Counted from the stretch's first letter, positions 1 to 6,162 are shown. The stretch is 6,162 bases of DNA from JANNAV01 sp031384695 (GCA_031384695.1 JANNAV010000319.1:1-6162), one strand, 5' to 3'. The notes: generated from the sequence alone by a model not told the origin. Translations and numbers: made by a program.

Positions 1-12
1 CGAGGTTCCTTT

Positions 13-19
13 GGGAGGA
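13..19 (+). promoter_or_regulatory. Ribosome binding site for the TTG-started dehydrogenase
   Basis: A strong Shine-Dalgarno match (GGGAGGA) lies 8 nt before the TTG at 28. It supports this rare start codon, and the protein that follows begins with the expected first beta strand of the family. No promoter can be assigned in the 27 bases of leader visible. Confidence 0.8.
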
Positions 20-27
20 CGACTGTT

Positions 28-978
28 TTGAAAAGGCTTTTGATCACCCGCCGCCTGCCCGACCGCGTGCTTGATGCTGCGCGGGCCCGCTTTGACGTGA
101 CCCTGCGCGACCGCACCGACGTCCTTTCGCCCGACGAACTGCGCGCCGCGCTCCGCGACTTTGACGCCGTTCTGCCGACCCTTGGCGACCGCTTTCAGCC
201 CGAGGTCTTTGCCGATGTCCCCGGCCCGCGCACCCGGATTCTGGCCAATTTCGGGGTGGGTTATAATCATATCGACGCCGTCGCTGCCCGGGCGCAGGGG
301 ATCGCGGTGACAAACACCCCCGGCGCGGTCACCGATGCAACCGCCGACATCGCCCTGACCCTGATCCTGATGACCGCCCGCCGCGCAGGCGAGGGAGAGC
401 GCCTGCTGCGGCGCGGCGAATGGACGGGCTGGGGCCCGGTGCAAATGCTGGGCATGCATGTCAGCGGCCGCACCGTTGGCATCATCGGCATGGGTCGCAT
501 CGGCAAGGCGATCGCTCGCCGCTGCCATTTCGGCTTTGCGATGCAGGTAGAGTACCACAACCGCTCTGCCGTCACCGACCTCGGACTGCCCGCGCGGCAG
601 GTGTCTTTCGAGCAGGCCCTGCAGGCCGACATCGTGGTTGTGGCCGTGCCCGGATCAAAGGAAACCTATCACCTGCTGAACGCTTCCGCCTTTGAGCGGA
701 TGCGCCCGCAGGCGATTTTCATCAACATCTCGCGTGGCGATGTGGTGGACGAGCCGGCCTTGATTGCCGCCCTGCAACGCGGTCAGATCGCGGGGGCCGG
801 CCAGGATGTCTACGAATTCGAACCCCGGGTGCCGCCTGAATTTCTGACGATGGAAAACGTCACCCTTCTGCCCCATCTGGGCACGGCGGCGCTTGAAGTG
901 CGCGAGGCCATGGGCATGATGGCCCTCGCCAATCTGATCGCCTGGGACGAAGGCCGCCCGCTGCCCAACGGGGTCTGA
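28..978 (+). CDS. D-glycerate dehydrogenase / glyoxylate-hydroxypyruvate reductase (D-2-hydroxyacid dehydrogenase family)
   Basis: A cytoplasmic NAD(P)-dependent enzyme expected to reduce glyoxylate to glycolate or hydroxypyruvate to D-glycerate. At 316 residues it is full length for the family. The N-terminal part (about 1-100) and C-terminal tail form the substrate domain; the Rossmann domain spans about 100-285. The dinucleotide loop GMGRIG is at 154-159. The catalytic triad fits the family by spacing: Arg236 in ISRGD, Glu265 in EFEP and His283 in LPH (29 and 18 residues apart, as in classical D-glycerate dehydrogenase). The substrate loop NFGVGYNHID is at 74-83. The second Rossmann strand ends in HNRS (177-180), with no acidic residue at its tip, which suggests NADPH rather than NADH preference; this is inference. 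Translation starts at TTG with a strong ribosome binding site. The precise substrate cannot be read from sequence; other 2-ketoacids are possible. Confidence 0.93.
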   Translation: MKRLLITRRLPDRVLDAARARFDVTLRDRTDVLSPDELRAALRDFDAVLPTLGDRFQPEVFADVPGPRTRILANFGVGYNHIDAVAARAQGIAVTNTPGAVTDATADIALTLILMTARRAGEGERLLRRGEWTGWGPVQMLGMHVSGRTVGIIGMGRIGKAIARRCHFGFAMQVEYHNRSAVTDLGLPARQVSFEQALQADIVVVAVPGSKETYHLLNASAFERMRPQAIFINISRGDVVDEPALIAALQRGQIAGAGQDVYEFEPRVPPEFLTMENVTLLPHLGTAALEVREAMGMMALANLIAWDEGRPLPNGV

Positions 979-1010
979 ACCATGCCGATGCCTGCGCCCG
1001 TGCTCGGTCC

Positions 1011-1090
1011 GGGATGCCTCCGGCGGGGATATTTGGATCAAGATGAAGGTGCTTCCCCGTTGATCCAAATAGCCCCGCCGGAGGCTTCCT
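1011..1090. repeat. Long imperfect palindrome, REP-like intergenic element
   Basis: Arms 1016-1041 and 1060-1085 are 26 bp each and complementary except for one A/G mismatch (1029 against 1072). Beyond a T/T mismatch (1015/1086) pairing continues outward at 1012-1014 with 1087-1089, plus a possible G-U pair (1011/1090). Inside, 1045-1048 (GAAG) pairs with 1052-1055 (CTTC) around the triloop GTG, so nearly all of the 80 bp folds into one hairpin. The arm text (CCTCCGGCGGGGATATTT, then AAGATGAAG) resembles a motif I recall as recurrent between genes in Rhodobacteraceae genomes; that is recall, not a search. It lies 32 bp after the dehydrogenase stop and may stop transcription or protect the mRNA 3' end, but no T-run follows it, so it is not a textbook intrinsic terminator. 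Confidence 0.85.
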
Positions 1091-1158
1091 TGTCGCCTGA
1101 TGTCCGCGATCGGAGGATCTTCGCGCCGTGGCAATCGGTCCATGGCAATGCCGGCCAA

Positions 1159-1189
1159 GCGGGGCTCGAAGCCCCCGCGGGCGGCCCGC
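1159..1189 (+). other. Two adjacent short GC-rich hairpins before the sulfotransferase
   Basis: GGGGCT (1161-1166) pairs with AGCCCC (1170-1175) across a CGA loop, and two further pairs (1159-1160 with 1177-1178) form past a bulged C. Overlapping that outer extension, GCGGG (1177-1181) pairs with CCCGC (1185-1189). They lie 17-47 bp before the preferred sulfotransferase ATG at 1206, so they could affect its translation. In DNA this GC-rich, such stems can arise by chance. If translation instead begins at GTG 1128, they fall inside coding sequence. Confidence 0.35.
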
Positions 1190-1205
1190 TCTGGCAGGTC
1201 ACGCC

Positions 1206-1859
1206 ATGATCATATCGCGCGGGCGGCGCTATATCTTTGTCCATATCCCCAAGACCGGCGGTACCGCGCTGACGTTGGCGCTGGAGGCGCGGGCGATGAA
1301 GGACGACATCCTGATCGGCGACACGCCCAAGGCGCGGGCCCGAAAAGGGCGCCTGCATGGGGTGAAATCCGCCGGGCGTCTGTGGAAACATTCCACACTG
1401 TCCGACATTCAGGGTCTGGTGACGGCGCAAGAGACGGCGGAATTCTTCACCTTCACCCTGGTGCGCAACCCCTGGGACCGGGCGGTCAGTTATTACCACT
1501 GGCTGCGGATGCAGGCCTTTGCCCATCCTGCCGTCGGGTTGGCGAAAACCCACGATTTCGCGCGATTTCTGGCCCATCCCCAGACCCGGACCGCCTTTCG
1601 CCTCTGGCCCGCCAGCGCCTATCTTCGCGACGGGTCGGGGGCGCTGCGGGTCTCGGCCTTCCTTCGTCTGGAACATCTTGACACGGATCTTGCCCCTCTG
1701 GAGGCCCATCTGGGCTTTCGCCCTGGCCCCCTCGCGCGCGTCAATCCCTCAGAGCGGGAGGCGGATTTTCGCAGGCATTACACCCCGGCCAGTGCGGAAT
1801 TGCTGGCCGAGGACTGCGCCGAGGATATCGCGCGCTTTGGTTACCGCTTTGACGGTTAG
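1206..1859 (+). CDS. Sulfotransferase family 2 protein (PAPS-dependent)
   Basis: Predicted to move a sulfuryl group from PAPS to an unknown acceptor. The 217-residue protein has the 5'-phosphosulfate loop HIPKTGGT at 13-20 (Lys16) straight after the first strand, and the 3'-phosphate site LVRNPWDRAVSYY at 85-97 with Arg87 and Ser95 in the usual positions. A later RLEHLDTDL (154-162) and the C-terminal AEDIARFGYRF (205-215, beginning CAEDI) are typical of the Sulfotransfer_2 group. No signal peptide or membrane segment is seen, so it is probably cytosolic. The ATG at 1206 is chosen because the protein then begins just before the conserved first strand. Its ribosome binding site is weak (AGG, 7 nt upstream). 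A GTG at 1128 in the same frame has a better site (GGAGGA, 1112-1117) but would add 26 low-complexity residues. The gene converges on the FadJ-type gene, sharing 4 bp at the stops. Confidence 0.85.
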   Translation: MIISRGRRYIFVHIPKTGGTALTLALEARAMKDDILIGDTPKARARKGRLHGVKSAGRLWKHSTLSDIQGLVTAQETAEFFTFTLVRNPWDRAVSYYHWLRMQAFAHPAVGLAKTHDFARFLAHPQTRTAFRLWPASAYLRDGSGALRVSAFLRLEHLDTDLAPLEAHLGFRPGPLARVNPSEREADFRRHYTPASAELLAEDCAEDIARFGYRFDG

Positions 1860-4051
1860 GCGGCCTGCGCCGTGACGCCGGGATAGAAGGTCCGCCCCGA
1901 AGCCGCCATCTCGCGCAGCAGTCTGGGCGCTGCAAACCGGGTGCCGCAGCTATCGACCAGCGCGTCGCAGATCGCGACCGCCGGGGCCGCCCCGATGATG
2001 TCCAGCCAGCCAAAGGGCCCGCCCGACCAGGGCGCAAAGCCCCAGCCCAGAATGGCCCCGACATCGCCCTCGCGGATATCCATCAACACGCCGTCTTCCA
2101 GTGCCCGCACCGCCTCCAGCACCTGCGCCATCAACAGCCGATGCTGCACCTGCACCAGACCGGGTTGCGCCTCGGCCACCGGCCACCCCGCCGCCAGCCC
2201 CTCCCACAACCCCTCGCGCTTGCCCGCCGCATCATAGCTGTAAAACCCCGCATTGGCCTTCTTGCCCATCCGGCCCTTGTCGGCCATCGCAAACAGCACC
2301 GTGTCCACCGCGCCGTCAGGATAGGCATCGCCCAGCGCTGCCCTCGTCGCCTTGGCAATCTTCACCCCCAGATCGATCGAGGTTTCGTCCACCAGTTGCA
2401 GCGGCCCCAGCGGCATGCCCACCAGCTTGGCCGCGTTCTCGATGAACACCGGCTCCACCCCTTCGGCCACCATGCGGATGCCCTCGTTGATATAGGGGAT
2501 GATACAGCGGTTGGCGTAAAAGAACCGCGCATCGTTCACCACGATCGGTGTCTTGCGGATCTGGCGCACGAAATCCAGCGCCTTGGCCACCGCCCGGTCG
2601 CCCGTCACCTTGCCACGGATGATCTCCACAAGGTTCATCTTGTCCACCGGCGAGAAAAAGTGGATGCCGATGAACTGATCCGGCCGCACCGAGGCTTTGG
2701 CCAGATCGCTGATCGGCAAGGTCGAGGTGTTGGTGGCAAAAATGCACTCCGGCCCAACCGCCGCCTCTACCTTGGCCGTCACCTCGGCTTTCACGCGCAT
2801 ATCCTCAAACACCGCCTCAACGATCAGATCGCACCCGGCAAGGGCCGCATAATCCGTGGTCGCCAGAATGCGCCCCAGCACCTCCGCCTTGGTCTCCGCC
2901 GTTACCTTGCGGCGCTGAATGCCCTTGTCCAGCAGATCGGTCGAAAACGCCTTGCCCTTGTCCGCCGAGGCTTGTGCGGCATCAATCAGCACCACCGCGA
3001 TGCCCGCACTGGCCGCAACATAGGCGATCCCCGCCCCCATCATGCCCGCGCCGATAATGCCCACCTTTTTCACCGACTGGTCCGCCGCGGCAGGCCGCAC
3101 CGCCCCCTTGTCCAGCGCCTCCTTGTTGATGAACAGGCTGCGGATCATCGCCGCCGACGACGGGTTCATCAGCACCGAAGTAAAGTGCCGCGCCTCGATC
3201 TTCAGCGCCGTATCAAACGGCACCATCGCGCCCTCATAAACCGCCGCCAGCAGCGCCTTGGCGGCCGGATAAACCCCCATGGTCTTGCCCAGCACCATCG
3301 CCGATGCCCCCACAAAGGTCATGAACCCCGCCGGATGATAGGGCGTACCGCCGGGCATCTTGTAGGCTTTGGTGTCCCATGGCTTCACGATATCGGCCTC
3401 ACCAGCCGCCAACACCCATTCCTTCGCCCGCGCCAGCAACGCCTCGGGGGCCACAACCTCGTCAATCAACCCGCCCGCCCGCGCCGATTTCGGATCGGAC
3501 AGCTTGCCCTCCAGCAGATAGGGCGCCGCAATCATCGCCCCCATCTTGCGCACCAGCCGCGTGGTGCCCCCCGCACCGGGAAAAATCCCCACCATGATCT
3601 CGGGCAGGCCGATCTTGGCCTTGGGGTTGTCCGCCGCGATGATCCGGTGACAGGCAAGCGGGATCTCCATCCCGATCCCCAGCGCCGTCCCCGGCAAGGC
3701 TGCCACAATCGGCTTGCCGCCTTTCAGGGTCTTGGGGTCCATCCCCGCCCGCTCGATCTTGCGCAAGATACCGTGGATCGCCATCACCCCCGCGAACACC
3801 GCCTTGGCCGGGTCATCGCCCCCCGCCGCCTTCATCGCCGCAATGGCGTTCAGATCCATCCCGCCCGCGAAATCCTTCTTGCCCGAGGTGATGATCACCC
3901 CGTTCACGCCCGCATCCGCCAGCGCCCGGTCAATCAGCCCGTCAAACTCGGCAAATCCGGCACTGGACATCACGTTCATCGAACGCCCCGGCACGTCCCA
4001 GGTGATGGTGGCCACACCATCGGCATCTACGGCGTAAGAAAAATCAGTCAT
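1856..4051 (-). CDS. fadJ: FadB/FadJ-type enoyl-CoA hydratase / 3-hydroxyacyl-CoA dehydrogenase
   Basis: A bifunctional beta-oxidation enzyme: it hydrates 2-enoyl-CoA, then oxidises the L-3-hydroxyacyl-CoA with NAD+. At 731 residues it is full length. The crotonase domain (about 1-200) has the oxyanion-hole segment FAGGMDL (61-67), GTALGIG (121-127) and both catalytic glutamates, Glu129 (MEIPL) and Glu151 (LPEI). The NAD-binding domain starts near 328 with GAGMMG (334-339). The dehydrogenase set is present: Ser443 in NTST, His464 in IHFFSP, Glu476 in NLVEI and Asn514 in YANR; the His-to-Glu spacing of 12 equals that of E. coli FadB. C-terminal dehydrogenase domains follow from about 510. It is the last gene of the - strand cluster. 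Its ATG overlaps the preceding stop by 8 bp and has GAAAGGA 7 nt upstream (4059-4065). The symbol fadJ is chosen over fadB by general type; the sequence does not settle this. Confidence 0.95.
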   Translation of the reverse strand: MTDFSYAVDADGVATITWDVPGRSMNVMSSAGFAEFDGLIDRALADAGVNGVIITSGKKDFAGGMDLNAIAAMKAAGGDDPAKAVFAGVMAIHGILRKIERAGMDPKTLKGGKPIVAALPGTALGIGMEIPLACHRIIAADNPKAKIGLPEIMVGIFPGAGGTTRLVRKMGAMIAAPYLLEGKLSDPKSARAGGLIDEVVAPEALLARAKEWVLAAGEADIVKPWDTKAYKMPGGTPYHPAGFMTFVGASAMVLGKTMGVYPAAKALLAAVYEGAMVPFDTALKIEARHFTSVLMNPSSAAMIRSLFINKEALDKGAVRPAAADQSVKKVGIIGAGMMGAGIAYVAASAGIAVVLIDAAQASADKGKAFSTDLLDKGIQRRKVTAETKAEVLGRILATTDYAALAGCDLIVEAVFEDMRVKAEVTAKVEAAVGPECIFATNTSTLPISDLAKASVRPDQFIGIHFFSPVDKMNLVEIIRGKVTGDRAVAKALDFVRQIRKTPIVVNDARFFYANRCIIPYINEGIRMVAEGVEPVFIENAAKLVGMPLGPLQLVDETSIDLGVKIAKATRAALGDAYPDGAVDTVLFAMADKGRMGKKANAGFYSYDAAGKREGLWEGLAAGWPVAEAQPGLVQVQHRLLMAQVLEAVRALEDGVLMDIREGDVGAILGWGFAPWSGGPFGWLDIIGAAPAVAICDALVDSCGTRFAAPRLLREMAASGRTFYPGVTAQAA

Positions 4052-4496
4052 CTTCCGGTCCTTTCAAGGAGGGGGTCTCTGCCAGCTGAAAAACTGTCAG
4101 AGGCCAGCGTGAATTGGCTAAAGCGTTGGTGATCGAGGCCGCGCGCCACTGATTGCCCTCAAGGCGCAGCGTGATCTCGGAATAGAACGGGTCCAGCACC
4201 CGGTGCCCGCGGGATAGCAGATGGCTGACATAACGGCCCGAAATCAGGCCGGCATCCAGTTGCGCCGCGCTGTCCACCAGCCGGATGTAATCGGTGATCT
4301 GCTGAATTTGCAGCGTCTGGCGGAAATCGTCAAAGCCCTGCCGTAGCTTCTCAAGCGTGCTCACTTCGATGTTGCCGGCGTGGGTCACCAGATGAAACGG
4401 CATGCAGATAAGATCGGCATAGGTTTCCCAGTCGGCGGTCATCACCGTCACGGCCACGCGGTCCAGATAGCTTTGCAAGATCCGCCCGGCTTCCAT
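4044..4496 (-). CDS. Small protein, probably NTF2/SnoaL-like fold, function unknown
   Basis: A 150-residue soluble protein with no signal peptide or membrane segment. I do not recognise a named family with certainty. The pattern fits the NTF2/SnoaL cone fold: an N-terminal amphipathic helix (about 1-18), the segment TADWETYADLICMPF (20-34), a central helical part rich in Gln (about 48-68), then alternating strands ending in ITLRLEGNQWRAASI (108-122). Such proteins bind or turn over small hydrophobic ligands or act as assembly partners; no catalytic set can be named here. The ATG at 4496 follows the upstream cupin stop after one base (TGAGATG) and has GAGGA 9 nt before it. An in-frame ATG at 4526 would overlap the cupin by 29 bp and lacks a ribosome binding site. 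Its 3' end overlaps the FadJ-type start by 8 bp, which suggests translational coupling. Confidence 0.75.
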   Translation of the reverse strand: MEAGRILQSYLDRVAVTVMTADWETYADLICMPFHLVTHAGNIEVSTLEKLRQGFDDFRQTLQIQQITDYIRLVDSAAQLDAGLISGRYVSHLLSRGHRVLDPFYSEITLRLEGNQWRAASITNALANSRWPLTVFQLAETPSLKGPEDD

Positions 4497-4497
4497 C

Positions 4498-4956
4498 TCA
4501 GCGCGTCCTCGGGGTGCCATCGGCATGGGTATGGCGCCGGTCGTCGCCGTCTTTATGGGTGATCAGATCGTGATCGGGATAGTGGTAGGTATCGCGCCGG
4601 TTGCGGGTGCCGATCACCAGATAGCTTGCCTCACGCGCCGACCGGTTCTCAAGACAATGGCCCACCGCCATCCCCGCAGGCCAGGCCGCCGCCTCACCCG
4701 CGCAAAGCGTGGTTTCGCTGTCCTCGATCAACACCACTTCGCCCGAAAGCATATACACCATCTCGTCTTCGGTCTCATGCCAATGTCGAAACCCCGACCG
4801 CGCCCCCGGCGGCAGCACTTCGATGAAAGCACCGTATTGCGTCAGGCCGCCGGGATCGCTGATCAACTGATAGGCATAGCTGCCAAGCCCCGCGCCCAGC
4901 AAAGCATGCGGCGTATCCTCGGCGCGCTGAAAGGGGGCGAGCGCTACCTTTGGCAT
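4498..4956 (-). CDS. Cupin protein B (single cupin domain, COG3837-like)
   Basis: A 152-residue single-domain cupin of unknown substrate. Cupin motif 1 is complete: His58 and His60 in RHWH, Glu65, then Gly72. Motif 2 has Gly87, PAG (93-95), His100 and Asn104, with a slightly longer gap between PAG and His than the classical pattern. The 3-His/1-Glu set implies a bound divalent metal, so it may be an enzyme or a ligand sensor. The end of the barrel (YLVIGTR, 112-118), then YPDHDL (126-131) and a C-terminal THADGTP, match what I recall of COG3837. The tail is rich in His and Asp. It is clearly a paralogue of the upstream cupin A, and both begin MPK, which supports this start even though no good ribosome binding site is seen. 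A 37-bp gap separates it from cupin A, and its TGA lies one base before the next ATG. Confidence 0.88.
   Translation of the reverse strand: MPKVALAPFQRAEDTPHALLGAGLGSYAYQLISDPGGLTQYGAFIEVLPPGARSGFRHWHETEDEMVYMLSGEVVLIEDSETTLCAGEAAAWPAGMAVGHCLENRSAREASYLVIGTRNRRDTYHYPDHDLITHKDGDDRRHTHADGTPRTR
4506..4510 (-). promoter_or_regulatory. Ribosome binding site deciding the start of the NTF2-like gene
   Basis: On the - strand GAGGA lies 9 nt before the ATG at 4496, inside the end of the preceding cupin gene. The alternative upstream ATG at 4526 has no comparable site, so the shorter 150-residue protein is preferred. Confidence 0.65.
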
Positions 4957-4993
4957 CGCACGCGCCCGTTCAATTGGCTCCAGCGGTGAAACC

Positions 4994-5464
4994 TCATCGC
5001 GGCCCCTGCCATGCGCTGCCGTCCCGGTAGGTGAAACGGTTCACGCCGCCGCCCACTTCGATCCTGAAATCGACATCCGAATATGTGGCAACCTCGGTTT
5101 TGGCCTTGGTGCCCACCACCAGAAACTTCGCCACGGCATTGGTGCGGTTGATGAAATGATGGCCATCGGCCACGCCCGCCGGAAAGGCAACACAGTCGCC
5201 CACGCCCATCGCGGTTTCCCCGGCATCCTGCACCAAAATGCAGATGCCTTCCGTCACCATCACGAACTCGTCTTCATTCAGATGCCAGTGCCGCAGGCTT
5301 GAAATCGCGCCCGGTTGCAACATCACCAGATTGACGCCGAACTGCGTCAACCCGCCCGCATCCCCCAGCCGCAACGAAGACCGCCCTGCCACCATCTCGG
5401 CGTAAGGCGAAGGATAGATGCTGCCGGTTTTCACCGGCACCGCGGAAAGATCAAGTTTCGGCAT
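4994..5464 (-). CDS. Cupin protein A (single cupin domain, COG3837-like)
   Basis: A 156-residue single-domain cupin of unknown substrate, paralogous to cupin B. The two share GGLTQ(F/Y)G near residue 37, RHWH, the acidic cluster ending in EDE, and the PAG....H...N block. Metal ligands by motif are His59, His61, Glu66 and His102, with Asn106 following. The end of the barrel reads FLVVGTK (114-120), and the C-terminal motif is RFTYRDGS (143-150). The start at 5464 is chosen because the ATG overlaps the thiolase stop by one base (TGATG), GAGAGGG lies 4 nt upstream, and the N-terminus then matches cupin B (MPK). A longer reading from 5512 would add 16 residues inside the thiolase gene without support. 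No signal peptide, so cytosolic. Coupled translation with the thiolase is likely. Confidence 0.88.
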   Translation of the reverse strand: MPKLDLSAVPVKTGSIYPSPYAEMVAGRSSLRLGDAGGLTQFGVNLVMLQPGAISSLRHWHLNEDEFVMVTEGICILVQDAGETAMGVGDCVAFPAGVADGHHFINRTNAVAKFLVVGTKAKTEVATYSDVDFRIEVGGGVNRFTYRDGSAWQGPR

Positions 5465-6162
5465 CAAACCCTCTCGATGATGGTGGCCACACCCATGCCG
5501 CTGGCGATGCACAGGGTGGCAAGGCCGGTTGATTTGCCGGTCCGCTCCAACTCGTCCAGCAAGGTGCCGATGATGATGGCACCCGTGGCCCCCAAAGGAT
5601 GCCCCATGGCGATGGAACCGCCATTTACGTTGACCAAGGCCGGGTCCACGTCAAACGCCTGCTGAAACCGCAGCACCACGCTGGCAAACGCCTCGTTCAC
5701 TTCGAACAGATCAATATCGCCGATGCTCATGCCCGCGTCGCGCAGGATCTTCTCCGTCGCGGGCACCGGGCCGGTCAGCATGATGGTGGGATCGGTGCCG
5801 ATCTTGGCGGTGGCACGGATGCGCGCGCGCGGCTTCAACCCGTAGGCCGCCCCGAACTCGGCATTGCCGATCAGGATGGCCGCAGCCCCATCCACGATGC
5901 CCGAAGAATTGCCCGCGTGGTGGATATGGTTGATCCGCTCCAGATGCGGATATTTCATCATCGCGATCTTGTCGAAACCGGGCATCACCTCGCCCATATC
6001 CTTGAAGGCCGGCTTCAGGGCACCCAACGCCTGCATATCGGTGCCGGGGCGCATGTATTCGTCATGCGCCAGGATCGGGATGCCGTTCTGATCGCGGATG
6101 GTGATCACCGAACGGGCAAACCGCCCGTCCTTCCACGCCGCCGCCGCCCGTGCCTGACTTTC
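5464..6162 (-). CDS. Acetyl-CoA acetyltransferase / 3-ketoacyl-CoA thiolase, C-terminal part (5' end outside window)
   Basis: Cleaves 3-ketoacyl-CoA with CoA to acetyl-CoA and a shortened acyl-CoA, or runs in reverse on acetyl-CoA. Only the last 232 residues are visible. The frame stays open to the right edge, starting ESQARAAAAW and GRFARS, a standard mid-thiolase segment; thiolases are usually about 390-400 residues, so roughly 170 are missing. Visible hallmarks are NSSGIVDGAAA (85-95 of the visible part), NEAFA (156-160), the catalytic His in GHPLGATGA (codon 5599-5601) and the second catalytic Cys in CIASGMG (codon 5509-5511). The nucleophilic Cys of the N-terminal half is off the window. 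A GTG at 6108 is an internal valine, not a start. It is the first gene seen in the cluster; pairing with the FadJ-type gene points to the beta-oxidation thiolase (fadA/fadI role), though a biosynthetic thiolase cannot be excluded. Confidence 0.93.
   Translation of the reverse strand, partial: ESQARAAAAWKDGRFARSVITIRDQNGIPILAHDEYMRPGTDMQALGALKPAFKDMGEVMPGFDKIAMMKYPHLERINHIHHAGNSSGIVDGAAAILIGNAEFGAAYGLKPRARIRATAKIGTDPTIMLTGPVPATEKILRDAGMSIGDIDLFEVNEAFASVVLRFQQAFDVDPALVNVNGGSIAMGHPLGATGAIIIGTLLDELERTGKSTGLATLCIASGMGVATIIERV
5469..5475 (-). promoter_or_regulatory. Ribosome binding site deciding the start of cupin A
   Basis: GAGAGGG on the - strand ends 4 nt before the ATG at 5464, within the last codons of the thiolase gene. 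It favours the short start that overlaps the thiolase stop as TGATG. Confidence 0.6.

Noticed and set aside
1011..1090. Hairpin as a standard intrinsic terminator
   Set aside because: The stem is far longer than usual and the following bases (TTCCTTGTCGCC) contain no T-run. A terminating role remains possible, but the label repeat is better supported.
655..1158. 167-codon open frame on the - strand opposite the dehydrogenase end
   Set aside because: It is antisense to the conserved catalytic part of the dehydrogenase and crosses the REP-like element; no recognisable motif.
1038..1709. 223-codon open frame on the - strand across the hairpin and the sulfotransferase
   Set aside because: It runs antisense to clear PAPS-binding motifs and through the intergenic palindrome, with a composition typical of shadow frames.
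2141..4132. Open frame of 663 codons on the + strand opposite the FadJ-type gene
   Set aside because: It is the antisense shadow of a high-GC gene with strong codon bias. Its translation is rich in His, Arg and Pro, shows no family motif, and the opposite strand has every catalytic residue of a beta-oxidation enzyme.
4525..4989. 154-codon open frame on the + strand opposite cupin B
   Set aside because: Antisense to a well-supported cupin with complete metal-binding motifs; no motif of its own.
4498..5464. Cupins as DMSP lyases (DddW/DddQ type)
   Set aside because: Size and metal ligands alone are shared by many cupins. The C-terminal motifs fit a general COG3837-like cupin better, and no other DMSP gene is present.
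5464..6108. Thiolase reading as a complete 214-residue gene starting at GTG 6108
   Set aside because: The frame continues without a stop to the window edge and the added residues match the standard mid-thiolase segment, so the gene is cut by the window rather than truncated in the genome.

Overview
The window is high-GC DNA with short, often overlapping gene junctions. Its gene families and protein sequences point to an alphaproteobacterium of the Rhodobacterales (Rhodobacter/Paracoccus/Roseobacter type). This placement comes from recognising the proteins and an intergenic repeat style, not from a search.

Layout. The left part (1-1859) reads on the + strand. It holds a complete D-2-hydroxyacid dehydrogenase of the glyoxylate/hydroxypyruvate reductase (D-glycerate dehydrogenase) type, then a gene-poor stretch dominated by a long near-perfect hairpin of repetitive-element type (1011-1090), then a small PAPS-type sulfotransferase. 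The right part (1856-6162) reads on the - strand as one tightly packed cluster, in transcription order: a thiolase whose 5' end lies outside the window, two paralogous cupins, a small protein that looks NTF2/SnoaL-like, and a full-length FadB/FadJ-type enoyl-CoA hydratase/3-hydroxyacyl-CoA dehydrogenase. The sulfotransferase and the FadJ-type gene converge and share 4 bp at their stop codons.

How the genes work together. The thiolase and the two-domain FadJ-type enzyme can together carry out hydration, NAD-dependent oxidation and thiolytic cleavage in fatty-acid beta-oxidation. Three small genes sit between them and are tied in by short or overlapping junctions (1-nt overlap, 37-bp gap, 1-nt gap, 8-bp overlap), so the five genes are probably one operon. 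The cupins keep a full metal-binding residue set, and the NTF2-like protein has the size of a small-ligand-binding fold. Their role is unknown. This embedded three-gene cassette is the most interesting part of the window. The dehydrogenase and sulfotransferase have no obvious functional link to it.

No tRNA, rRNA, CRISPR array, insertion sequence, phage gene or defence gene was seen.
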